DNA of 64,000 nucleotides from Streptomyces sp. MMBL 11-1 (GTDB lineage: Bacteria > Actinomycetota > Actinomycetes > Streptomycetales > Streptomycetaceae): NCBI RefSeq assembly GCF_028622875.1, contig NZ_CP117709.1, forward strand, positions 5,335,001-5,399,000, written 5' to 3'. This document shows positions 28,380 through 36,945 of this stretch, piece by piece; positions within the stretch are counted from its first letter, which is position 1, and each line of letters opens with the position of its first letter. Under the pieces are notes generated by a model. That model had not been told where the DNA came from. It ran no database searches and saw only the letters and a program-made list of their open reading frames with translations. A program made the translations under genes and the position numbers.

Positions 28380-29117
28380 CTACGCGCGGACCCCGATGAA
28401 CAGCCCCCGGCCGTTCGGCCAGTCGGGGAGGAACTCCACCGCGCACCCCGCCTGCTCGAAGGCGTCCAGGTATTCCTCCTGGGTGAACAGCGAGTACGTC
28501 TCGTACTCGGTGAACTCACGGATGCCGGAGGTCTCGGCGACGGTGTAGCGCACCGTCATCCGGCTGATGCGTCCGTCCCGGACGGAGTGCGACAGCCGGC
28601 TGACGGCCCGGCCCTCCTCCTGGGCGAGGGAGGCCGAGATGAACCCGTCGATGAACCGCTCCGGAAACCACCAGGGCTCGGCGACGAGCACGCCGCCGGG
28701 CGCCAGATGACGCACCAGGGTCGCCGCGCTCCGGCGCAGTTCCCCGACGGTGCTCATGTATCCCAGGGAGAAACACATGCAGAGCACCGCGTCAAAGGTC
28801 CGGCCGAGGTCGAACTGCCGCATGTCCCCCTCGTGCACACGGGCCGCGGGGACTCTCCGCGTGGCTGTCTCCCGCATGTCGGGGGAGAGTTCGACGCCGG
28901 CCACGGTGCCGAAGTGTCCGGCGAACCGCTCCAGGTGCGCACCGGTGCCGCACGCGACATCGAGCAGCGAACCCGCTTCGGGACAACGCTCCCGGATCAT
29001 CCGGGCGATGCCGTCCGCCTCGGCCGACCAGTCCCGGCCCCGGGCCGCGTGGACGAAATCGTAGATCTCGGCGTGTTCCGTGCTGTACACCGTCGAAGGG
29101 ATCTGCGGCGTATCCAT
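28380..29117 (-). CDS. TDP-aminosugar N,N-dimethyltransferase (DesVI/SpnS-like)
   Basis: This 245-residue methyltransferase closely follows the DesVI/TylM1/SpnS pattern: VYSTEHAEIYDFVHAARGRD, SAM motif LLDVACGTGAHLERFAGHFG, then VAEPWWFPERFIDGF and the ending GRGLFIGV. These enzymes add two methyl groups to the sugar amino group before transfer. The gene completes the five-enzyme set known for TDP-forosamine. It is apparently transcribed separately from the main sugar operon, with the palindrome at 29294 in the divergent promoter. I chose ATG at 29115-29117, where similarity begins. Confidence 0.9.
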   Translation of the reverse strand: MDTPQIPSTVYSTEHAEIYDFVHAARGRDWSAEADGIARMIRERCPEAGSLLDVACGTGAHLERFAGHFGTVAGVELSPDMRETATRRVPAARVHEGDMRQFDLGRTFDAVLCMCFSLGYMSTVGELRRSAATLVRHLAPGGVLVAEPWWFPERFIDGFISASLAQEEGRAVSRLSHSVRDGRISRMTVRYTVAETSGIREFTEYETYSLFTQEEYLDAFEQAGCAVEFLPDWPNGRGLFIGVRA

Positions 29118-29433
29118 CGTGATGCTCCGTCCATGTCGTCGGGACCTCGGCGAGCTGTCTGCGGGAGCCAAGGTTCTATCATCCCGGCGGCCCGGCCCGG
29201 AGGGCGCCGATGCCGCCCGGTACGGCCACATCTGCGGGCCTTCGGCCGTCCACCGTCCGGGGACCGCGCCACGGTGGACGGTTCGGCGGCACATGACAGA
29301 TGTCAGGTTCCGTCCACTGCTCGTTGTCCGGGGCCCTGCGCGGCGGCATTGTGAGCCCTGCCGGGCCGCGTCACACCACGTCGGGCGGCCGCCATCTCCC
29401 GAAACGCCTTCCGATCATGAACGGGTACGCAGC
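29118..29433. promoter_or_regulatory. Divergent promoter region with cluster palindrome
   Basis: This 316-bp gap separates the minus-strand N-methyltransferase from the plus-strand maturation operon. It holds TGACAGATGTCA at 29294-29305, an exact palindrome except for the central pair. That site is 177 bp from the methyltransferase start and about 130-160 bp from the first maturation gene, so it could serve both. No other feature is evident. Confidence 0.65.
29294..29305. promoter_or_regulatory. Cluster palindrome, maturation operon
   Basis: TGACAGATGTCA differs from the most common precursor-promoter version (TGACAAATGTCA) at one central base. It is the only such site in front of the long maturation operon that starts at 29434. 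Confidence 0.7.
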
Positions 29434-30579
29434 GTGATCACAGACACAGCAGCCGCCGGTCCGGAGATGTCCGAGGCGGCGGGGGTACGGCTGTACTCCC
29501 GGGTGCCCATCACCCCTCGCTGGCTGGCGCGGAACGTGCTGCCGGTCAGCCGGCGCCTCCGCGAGGACCGCCAGGCCGCCCTCCTCCACCTGCGACGGGG
29601 CTGGCTGTACGGTCCACACGTCGACATCGTCGCCCGGAGCGTGCCCGGGCGGCCGGCGCTCGACTGGGCGGGGATCGCCACCGGCCTCGACGCCGGCCCC
29701 GCCGAAGGCCCGAACGTGATGGACGAGGAGACCTATCTCGCCCAGGCCCGTGAGACGGGGCGGCTGGAAGGCGTCGCACCGCCCTACCTGCCGATGCGTG
29801 AGCACGGTGTCACGGAGGCGCTGAGCTTCGCCTCGGTCGAGACCTGGCCGCAGCCGCTCCAGGACCTCCGGGAGATGGCCCTGGACCAGCTGGACCTGCC
29901 GCTGACCATGACGGTCGAGCGGCTGGCCGAGGAGCCGCGCGAGGCGCCGGTACGCCTCATGGAGGCGTTCATCGCGCTGGCCGCGGCGCACCAGTACGGA
30001 GCCGGGAACGGGGCGTTCTCGATGCGCTCGCACGCCGAGGCGTTCTTCGCCTGGGCGGCCACCCGCAAGGACCCCCGCCCCGCCTTCGCCCAGCGGCTGG
30101 CCGCCGACGCCCCCCGCCTGCGGCCCGTCGTGGAGCGGGCGCTCTCCGGTACGCCCGACCACGGGACGGCGGCCTGGGCCCGTGCCTTCGCCTACTCCAT
30201 GGGGGCCTTCGACGCCACGGTCGCGCAGGGAAAGCTGACCCTGGACGACATCGACGGTCTCGGCGGCGGTTTCGACCTGGACACCATGGGCCCGCCCGGC
30301 GGGGACGGCCGCGTGAGCCACGAACCCAGCGCCTTCCACCGCACGATGGACGAGTCCGGCGTCATCGCCTCGCCGCCGAAGTGGTTCGCCTCCTACCGGC
30401 TGCTCGTCAACCTCTTCTACCAGCAGCTGCCGCTGCTGGGCGTGCCGCCCATGCACCGCTACTACTTCTGCTTCGCCGTCGCCGAACTGGTGGACGACGT
30501 CCTCGGTTCCTCCTGGGAGGACAGGCTGGAGCAGACACGACAGGAGATGGCGCAGGCCACCGCCGGGGCGGCGGAATGA
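29434..30579 (+). CDS. Candidate thiopeptide [4+2] pyridine synthase (LanB-C-like)
   Basis: This protein of about 381 residues is distantly like the C-terminal elimination-domain fold of LanB dehydratases: LLHLRRGWLYGPHVDIVARS near residue 60, and a C-terminal helix pair LLVNLFYQQLPLLGVPPMHR followed by YYFCFAVAELVDDVLG. In thiopeptide clusters two such proteins occur, one for glutamate elimination and one (TclM/TbtD) for [4+2] cycloaddition that forms the pyridine and expels the leader. The other copy at 38427 keeps the standard elimination motif, so I assign this one the cycloaddition role, with moderate confidence. GTG 29434 or ATG 29467 may be the start. It overlaps the LanB gene as ATGA. 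Confidence 0.6.
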   Translation: MITDTAAAGPEMSEAAGVRLYSRVPITPRWLARNVLPVSRRLREDRQAALLHLRRGWLYGPHVDIVARSVPGRPALDWAGIATGLDAGPAEGPNVMDEETYLAQARETGRLEGVAPPYLPMREHGVTEALSFASVETWPQPLQDLREMALDQLDLPLTMTVERLAEEPREAPVRLMEAFIALAAAHQYGAGNGAFSMRSHAEAFFAWAATRKDPRPAFAQRLAADAPRLRPVVERALSGTPDHGTAAWARAFAYSMGAFDATVAQGKLTLDDIDGLGGGFDLDTMGPPGGDGRVSHEPSAFHRTMDESGVIASPPKWFASYRLLVNLFYQQLPLLGVPPMHRYYFCFAVAELVDDVLGSSWEDRLEQTRQEMAQATAGAAE

Positions 30580-33119
30580 GCGACACCGCGGAGCCCCTGT
30601 GGATGCTGCGCCTCAACCCGCTGCGCCGGAGAAGGCTCGCGGACCCCGGGCTCCTGGCGGCGCTCCGCACGCTGGACGGGGCCACGACCGAGGTGCGCGA
30701 GCTGGCCGGCCAGTGCTCCGACGTGCTCTACGAACTGATCGGCGCCGCCACCGACCGTCAGGCGCGCGGGCAGCTCATCGTGTTGCGCCGCGCCATCCAC
30801 AACGACACAGCCCCGCGGCCGGCGCTGCTCGTCGACCACCCCCTGGTCGGCCGCTGGTGGGAGGCCCGGCAGCGGCGGGAGACACTTGCCGCCGATGTGG
30901 TCGGCCGCTATCCGGGGGCGGTGGACGCCGAGCGCGGGACGCTGGCCGGACTGCTGGGCGACGAGAGCCTGCGGCACTCCATGACCCTGGTGGCTCCCGA
31001 CGCGGCAGCCGGTGCGGGACGGTACGTGGCGGCCGTCGCCGCCGCCGAGCCCGTGCCCACCCGGCTGCGCAAGTCCGAGCGCGGGCTGGTCCAGTACGTC
31101 ACCCGGGCCATGATCCGCACCAGCCCGATGGCACGCTTCACCGCCATCGGCCTTGCCGTCCCCGAACCGCACGGACCGGGCCCCGACGCCCCGGAGTTCG
31201 GGCGGGTGGTGCCCTTCCAGGGGCTGGACCGCGTCATGCTCGACTACGTACTGGGCGGGCTGCACACCTCGGACGGCGAGATCACCCCCGACACCCTGCT
31301 CCAACTGCCGCCCACCTCCGACCTGTCGGCCGAAGGCGACCTGCTGTACTTCCTGCGGCCCGGAGCCGACGGCGGGGTGCGCCGCCTGTCGGCCAAGGTC
31401 ACGGGCGCGGTCGGGCTGTTGGTGGCCGCCGTCGCCGTCGGCCCACGCCGCGCGGCCGACGTCGCCGCGGGCTTCGCCGCACGTTCCGGCTGTACCCCCG
31501 AACTCGCCTGGCAGGCCCTGGCGCGTGCGGTGGGCGCCGGCATCCTGTGCACCCGCAGCCGCCCGGAGGACGGCGCGGCCGACTTCCCGGATCTGCTCGA
31601 TCCCGCCGGTCACTCCGTCCCCGAGACGGCCCGGAGGCTTCTGGAGCGGACCGGTGCCGAACTGCGCGGGCTCGCGGACAACTCCGCCGACGAGCGGCCC
31701 GAGGCGATGAGCCGGCTGCGCGCCACACTGGCCGAGCTGAGCCGCGAGGCGGGACGGCCCGCGCAGATCCTCATCGAGGAGGACGCCGTGCTGGAGGACG
31801 TCCGGCTGTCCACCGCCGACTGGCGGGGCCAGCTCGACGACCTCGCCGCCGGAGTGGCCCTGCTGTCCGTCTTCGACTGGATGCACGACATACGGGCGTT
31901 GCTGTCCGCCGTCTTCGTCGAGCGGTTCGGCGTCGGCGCCGAGGTCTCGCTCAGCGACCACGCGGACTACCTGAGCACCGAGACCTACCGGCGGGCCTAC
32001 CGCCTCCCCGAGAAGGCGCCCCCCGGCGAACTGGGCCCGGCCGACCGCTCGCTGGACCGGCTGTACACGCTGCGGGCGAACGTCGTCGACACCGCGATCG
32101 CCGCCGTCGACCGGGCGGTGGCCACCGGCGAGGCCGTCAGCTGGAGCGCCTCCCAGGCACTCGACCTGACGACGGGCCTGCCCGACCGCTTCCGGACCGG
32201 CGACCTCCGCTACGGCGTGCTGACCCAGACCTGGCAGCGGCGACTGCTGTTCAACGAGGCCTACGCGGGCCACGGCATGCTCTACGGCAGGTTCCTCGGA
32301 CCGGACCGCGCCCTCGGCGGGCGCGCCCTGCCCCACTTCCGCGAGCAGCTCCGCGCCCGCTACGCCGAGCACGACGGGCGGCTGGCCGAGGACCTGGGGC
32401 TGCACCGGCTCAACGTCAACGCGCACCCGCCGGTGCTCCCGGACCGGCTGGGGCCGGACGACTGGTTCCGCCTGCGCCTGCGCCACGACCCGGACACGGA
32501 CACGCTCGGCATCCGGGACCCCGACGACCGCCCGCTGCACGTGCTCTCGCTCGGCACCGGGCACCCGGAGAGGCTCCCGGCGCCGCTCCGGCTGGCCAAC
32601 TGGCTGTACTCCGGCGGCGTGCTGCGCGAACCCTTCATGGCGATCCGCCACGGCGAGCAGCAGTGGGACGGCGTCGGCACCCTGGCCTGCCCGCGCTTCC
32701 AGGTCGGCTCGGCCGTGCTGGCGCGACGCCGCTGGTACGGGGGCCGGGAACTGGACGAGGCGGTGGCCGCGGGGCCCGCCGAGCACGACCGGCTGCTGGC
32801 GCTCGCCCGGTGGCGGAACCGGCACGGCGTGCCCGAGGAGGTCGTCCTGAAGCCGCCGCCCGATGACGGCACCGGCGAGGGCCGGACCACCGGCGAGGGC
32901 CGGAGCGCCGGCGAGGGCAGAAAGAAGAAGCCCCAGTACGTCGACCTGGCCAGCGCCCTCAGCGTGCGGGTGCTGCCCCGAATGGTGGAGCGGGGCGAGG
33001 CGGCCTACGTGGAGGAGGCGCTTCCCCGGGTGGCGGACAGCCCGCACGCCCTGGAGTGGATCGTCGACATCGGCCGCGCTCCCGGCGGCCCCTTCCAGTA
33101 CGGAGGAAAGACCCGATGA
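30576..33119 (+). CDS. LanB-type glutamylation dehydratase subunit
   Basis: This 847-residue protein matches the N-terminal domain of class I lanthipeptide dehydratases, which uses glutamyl-tRNA to esterify Ser/Thr on the precursor. In thiopeptides (TbtB, TclK) it stands alone without the elimination domain, as here. It has the opening MLRLNPLRRRRLADP and the family motif RTSPMARFTAIGLAVP at about residues 180-195. A linker of three Gly-Glu-Gly-Arg-type repeats followed by RKKK lies near residue 770-790. It is coupled to the upstream gene by an ATGA overlap and to the downstream E1-like gene by another. Confidence 0.88.
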   Translation: MSDTAEPLWMLRLNPLRRRRLADPGLLAALRTLDGATTEVRELAGQCSDVLYELIGAATDRQARGQLIVLRRAIHNDTAPRPALLVDHPLVGRWWEARQRRETLAADVVGRYPGAVDAERGTLAGLLGDESLRHSMTLVAPDAAAGAGRYVAAVAAAEPVPTRLRKSERGLVQYVTRAMIRTSPMARFTAIGLAVPEPHGPGPDAPEFGRVVPFQGLDRVMLDYVLGGLHTSDGEITPDTLLQLPPTSDLSAEGDLLYFLRPGADGGVRRLSAKVTGAVGLLVAAVAVGPRRAADVAAGFAARSGCTPELAWQALARAVGAGILCTRSRPEDGAADFPDLLDPAGHSVPETARRLLERTGAELRGLADNSADERPEAMSRLRATLAELSREAGRPAQILIEEDAVLEDVRLSTADWRGQLDDLAAGVALLSVFDWMHDIRALLSAVFVERFGVGAEVSLSDHADYLSTETYRRAYRLPEKAPPGELGPADRSLDRLYTLRANVVDTAIAAVDRAVATGEAVSWSASQALDLTTGLPDRFRTGDLRYGVLTQTWQRRLLFNEAYAGHGMLYGRFLGPDRALGGRALPHFREQLRARYAEHDGRLAEDLGLHRLNVNAHPPVLPDRLGPDDWFRLRLRHDPDTDTLGIRDPDDRPLHVLSLGTGHPERLPAPLRLANWLYSGGVLREPFMAIRHGEQQWDGVGTLACPRFQVGSAVLARRRWYGGRELDEAVAAGPAEHDRLLALARWRNRHGVPEEVVLKPPPDDGTGEGRTTGEGRSAGEGRKKKPQYVDLASALSVRVLPRMVERGEAAYVEEALPRVADSPHALEWIVDIGRAPGGPFQYGGKTR

Positions 33120-34939
33120 CGCTACGCGCGCGTCCCCATCTGCACTATGCGCCGGTCTCGGAAGGGCTCTACATCAACGGCCCCCGCACCCAGTTCGTGA
33201 TCAGCGGCCCCCAGCTGCTCTACCGGGTCGCCGACACCTGTGTGCCGCTCCTGGAAGCGGGAACCACCGAGGACGAACTGGTCACCGCCCTGGGCAGCGA
33301 ACGGGCTCGGCCCGTCGTCCGCCGGATCGTCGAGGAGCTGCGGGCCCGCGGGCTCCTGCTCGACCTGGACGCGCTGACCGTGCCCGAGCCCTCGGCCGAG
33401 ATCCGCGCCCGCTACCCGGAGGCCCTGGCACACCTGGAGACGGAGTGCGCCGACCCGTACGCCGTCTTCCAGCGGCTGCGCACCACCGAGGTGCTGCTGT
33501 GCGGTCCGGCCGATGCCGTGCTGCCGGCCGCCCGCGGACTGCACCGGGCCGGGGTCACCGGCCTCACGCTGGCCACCCCGGACCCCGACGCGGCCGCCGC
33601 CACCGCCTCCCGGCTGGGCATGCGGCTGCTGCCGCTCGGCGGCACCGCGACGCTCCCGGACCCGGCGGAGCTGCCCGTGCCGCCGGACGCCGCCCTCTAC
33701 TGCCCCGGCGCGGACGACGGCGAGACCCCGCGAGCGCTGGCCGCGCTGCTGCCGGCGGGGGCGCCCGTGGTCCCGGTGCGCTGGGACGGGCTCGTCGCGG
33801 CCGTCGGTCCCGTGTCCCCGGGCGGAGCCTCGCTCCCCGGCTCGGCCGCGCTCGTCCGCCGGGCCGCACACTGGGCCGTGGCCGAAGCGACCGCCCCCGC
33901 CCCTCACCCCACGGCCGCGGCACTGGCCGGGGCGCTCGCGGGGCAGTTGCTGTTCGACACCCTCGCGGGCATCGCGCCGCCCGGCGAAGCACATGTCCTG
34001 CACGGTGAGGAACTGACGGCGGACCGGGTGAGCGTGAGCCTCACGGCCCCCGGCCCCACCGCCGGCGAGGCCGCCGAGCGGAGCTTCCTGACAGCCGCGC
34101 CCGCGGCCGGCGCCGAACCCGTAGTGCCGCCCACCCCCGACGAGGCCGTCGAGGCGGTGACCGCGCTCACCGGGCGCTGGACCGGACCCGTCGCGCTGCT
34201 GGCCGGCGAGGAACTGCCCCAGATGCCCCTGGCCCTGCGGGAGATGGCCGCCCGCGACGGCGGCACCGACTCCGTGGTCGCCTGGGCCGAGGAGCAGCGG
34301 ACGGCGACGGTCGCGGTCGCCCTCGCCGCTCTCCGGGCGGCCTGCCCGTCCCCGGGCGCAGCCGCCGCGGGGCTCACCGAGGAGCACTGGCTGCTGGACG
34401 GCGCGCTGCGGCTGATGGCCGACGAAGCCGTGCCGTACGCGACGAGGACCGTGGGGGCCGTGGAGGCACACTCGGTGCCGCTGCTGCGCATGCTGGAGGA
34501 AGAGGGCATGCCGGACCCGGCGGTGACCCTGCTGCGCCACCCCGGCCTGGACTGGACCCTGGCGGAGGTACGGGTCTCCGGCGGCCCGCGGCCGTGGACC
34601 GGAGTGAGCTGGGGCCGTGACGACACGGAGGCGGTGCACCGTGCGCTGGCCACCGCGCTGGCCCGGCACCAGACCCACGGGGTGCCCGGCGCGGGCCCCC
34701 TGGCCGACGGCGTGCACACCGACGCCCTGCTGTTCGCCGACGCCGCGGAGCAGGCCGCGCTGCGCAAGCGGGTCGCGGACTCGGCCGCCGCCGCCGGGCT
34801 CCGCTACGAGGGCACCCCGCGGCGACCGGACCCGGTGACGGGGGCGCTGCCCCTGTGGTCGGGCACTGTCCGGGCCGTCCCGCTGGCCGGGGAGCCGCAG
34901 GTTACGGAAGCGAGCACCGAGGAGCCGGACCGTGGCTGA
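33116..34939 (+). CDS. TOMM leader-binding / Ocin-ThiF-like cyclodehydratase partner
   Basis: This 607-residue protein resembles the TbtF/TclH-type partner that binds the precursor leader and presents it to YcaO. The N-terminus (PHLHYAPVSEGLYINGPRTQ, then FVISGPQLLYRVADTCVPLL with EDELVTAL and a winged-helix segment) looks like the RiPP recognition element. The middle is an Ala-rich degenerate ThiF-like Rossmann domain, without a clear nucleotide motif. It lies directly before the YcaO gene, with an 8-bp overlap, and must act with it to form azolines from Cys and Ser. Confidence 0.8.
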   Translation: MTLRARPHLHYAPVSEGLYINGPRTQFVISGPQLLYRVADTCVPLLEAGTTEDELVTALGSERARPVVRRIVEELRARGLLLDLDALTVPEPSAEIRARYPEALAHLETECADPYAVFQRLRTTEVLLCGPADAVLPAARGLHRAGVTGLTLATPDPDAAAATASRLGMRLLPLGGTATLPDPAELPVPPDAALYCPGADDGETPRALAALLPAGAPVVPVRWDGLVAAVGPVSPGGASLPGSAALVRRAAHWAVAEATAPAPHPTAAALAGALAGQLLFDTLAGIAPPGEAHVLHGEELTADRVSVSLTAPGPTAGEAAERSFLTAAPAAGAEPVVPPTPDEAVEAVTALTGRWTGPVALLAGEELPQMPLALREMAARDGGTDSVVAWAEEQRTATVAVALAALRAACPSPGAAAAGLTEEHWLLDGALRLMADEAVPYATRTVGAVEAHSVPLLRMLEEEGMPDPAVTLLRHPGLDWTLAEVRVSGGPRPWTGVSWGRDDTEAVHRALATALARHQTHGVPGAGPLADGVHTDALLFADAAEQAALRKRVADSAAAAGLRYEGTPRRPDPVTGALPLWSGTVRAVPLAGEPQVTEASTEEPDRG

Positions 34940-36863
34940 GAACCCGACCACCGTCGTCTGCGCACCCGCACTGTCCGACGCCACGGACACCGACTGGCGT
35001 GTTGTGCTGGAGCCGCTGGGCGCCTTTGGGGACGGCACCGTCGGCGTCAACCTCGGCTGGGACCTGGCCTGGGAACGTGACCGGCTGCGGTCGGCCGGCG
35101 AGCGCGAGCATCTGTCCGTCCGCGTCTACGGCGACGAGGTGCTGGTCGGCCCCCGCTGGGTGCCGGGGACGGACTCCGGCTGCGCGGGCTGCGCCGAGCT
35201 GCGCTCCCGGCTGGTGATCGACCACCCCCTGACCGACGACCTGACCCGGCCCACGGCGCGGGTCGCCCCGCGCCGCCCGTTCCTTGCCGAGCTCACCCGC
35301 GCGGCGCTGGCACGGCTGGCCGACCGCCCCCTGGGGCCGGGCGAGTTGTACGCGGTGGGGTCGCGGGGGACGCGGACGCACCGCGTACCCCGCCACTTCG
35401 CCTGCCCGCTGTGCGCGCCGGAGATCCCCGAACGGCCGGTGGGCCGGCCGCCGGAGCCCCTGGCGCTGCGACCACGCCCCGCCGCCGCGGACAATCCCGG
35501 CCGGGCCGCGGCCGGGGCCGCGCTGGTGCGGCCCGGAGCGCTGCGCTCACGGCTGGTGGACCCGCGCTTCGGACCGGTCCTCGCGCAGCAACGGGAGCTG
35601 CTGGCCCCCTTTGCCATGAGCATGGCGCTCCAGCCCGACGCGGTGGCCCTCGGCTATGCCCGCGAGACGACCTTCGCCAAGGCGGACCCGATCGCCATCC
35701 TGGAGGTGTACGAGCGGCTTTCGGGCTTCCCGCACCAGGCGCCGCTCGTCGAGGGGGTCTCGTACGCCGATCTCGTCGCCGCCGAGGGCGGAGCGGAGGT
35801 CGCGGTGCGGCCCGCCGCGTTCGGCGAGTACACCGAGGAGCAGGCGGCACGTCCCACCGCGCGGATCGAGCGGGTGACGGACGAGACGCCGATGGACTGG
35901 GCGTGGGGGCACGACCTGGCGGACGGCCGGCCCCGGCTCGTCCCCGCCGAACTCGCCTTCTTCCAGTACGACTACCGCTACGGACGGGAGCAGCGGGCGG
36001 CGCGCCGGCACGGGGCCGCGCCGCGCCGGCACCTGTACCAGGAGTCCTCCAGCGGCTGCGCGGTCGGCTCCTGCCTGGAAGAGGCAGCGCTCTACTCCCT
36101 GCTGGAACTCGCCGAGCGGGACGCCTTCCTGATCAGCTTCCACCGAGCCCGCCCGCTGCCGGAGATCACCCACTCCTCGATCACCGACCCGGTCGCCCGG
36201 GGGCTGCTGGCGACCGCCGCCTCGCGCGGCTTCCGGGTCCACCTGCTCCGCGCCACCCAGGACATCGACCTGCCGGTGGTCTGGGCGATGGCGGTCAACA
36301 CCCGCGCTCCGTTCCCGGCCACGTTCTCCGCCGCGGGCTCCGGCATCGACCCGGTCTCCGCGCTCCGCGGGGCGCTGTGGGAGGTGACCCAGATGGCGAC
36401 CGATCGCCTGACCTGGGACCGCTCCGAGGCCGAACCGATGCTGGCCGACCCCTGGCTGGTCGACGAGATGGACGACCACCTGCGGCTCTACGCGCTGCCC
36501 GAGATGAAGGAGCGGGTCACGTCCGTGCTGGGCGGGCCGGAGATGAGCCTGTCGGAGGCGTTCGAGGGCTGGCCGGACCGGCTGGAACAGGCCGCCGGGG
36601 GCGATGTGCTCGGGGCGCTGGACTACATCCGGGGGAGGTACGCCGCGGCCGGACTGGACCGGATCGTCCTGGTGGACTCCACCACACGGGACCACGCCGA
36701 CATCGGCCTGGCCGCCGCCAAGGCCGTGGTGCCGGGCATCGTCCCCATGTGCTTCGGCCAGGCCCAGCAGCGAGTGGCCGGGCTGCCGAGGCTGGAGGCG
36801 GCCCTGGCCGGAACGCCCTCCGGCGATCTGTCGCCGCCCTACGAGCCGCACGCCTTCCCCTGA
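34932..36863 (+). CDS. YcaO cyclodehydratase with N-terminal zinc-ribbon-like region
   Basis: This 643-residue protein fuses a degenerate E1-like N-terminal part to a YcaO domain, as in TbtG. The N-terminal part has two CxxC pairs (C84/C87 and C158/C161) that can form a Zn tetrathiolate. YcaO uses ATP to activate the peptide amide during thiazoline/oxazoline formation. The ATP-binding ESSSGCAVGSCLEEAALYSL stretch and the LLELAERDAF helix lie at about 371-405. The C-terminus ends PHAFP, like the Pro-rich tails needed for catalysis. With CC and poly-Ser cores, Cys is the expected main substrate. Confidence 0.9.
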   Translation: MAENPTTVVCAPALSDATDTDWRVVLEPLGAFGDGTVGVNLGWDLAWERDRLRSAGEREHLSVRVYGDEVLVGPRWVPGTDSGCAGCAELRSRLVIDHPLTDDLTRPTARVAPRRPFLAELTRAALARLADRPLGPGELYAVGSRGTRTHRVPRHFACPLCAPEIPERPVGRPPEPLALRPRPAAADNPGRAAAGAALVRPGALRSRLVDPRFGPVLAQQRELLAPFAMSMALQPDAVALGYARETTFAKADPIAILEVYERLSGFPHQAPLVEGVSYADLVAAEGGAEVAVRPAAFGEYTEEQAARPTARIERVTDETPMDWAWGHDLADGRPRLVPAELAFFQYDYRYGREQRAARRHGAAPRRHLYQESSSGCAVGSCLEEAALYSLLELAERDAFLISFHRARPLPEITHSSITDPVARGLLATAASRGFRVHLLRATQDIDLPVVWAMAVNTRAPFPATFSAAGSGIDPVSALRGALWEVTQMATDRLTWDRSEAEPMLADPWLVDEMDDHLRLYALPEMKERVTSVLGGPEMSLSEAFEGWPDRLEQAAGGDVLGALDYIRGRYAAAGLDRIVLVDSTTRDHADIGLAAAKAVVPGIVPMCFGQAQQRVAGLPRLEAALAGTPSGDLSPPYEPHAFP

Positions 36864-36945
36864 CCCCCGGCCGTCCCACAGGCCCAGCAGGCGCGGCGGA
36901 CGCGCGCCGTTGTTCACCGAACCACCGAGGCAGACGGAGTTCCCC

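Noticed and set aside
30576..33119. Class I lanthipeptide cluster
   Set aside because: LanB lacks its elimination domain, no LanC is present, and YcaO plus azoline dehydrogenase plus two LanB-C-like proteins point to a thiopeptide-type product.
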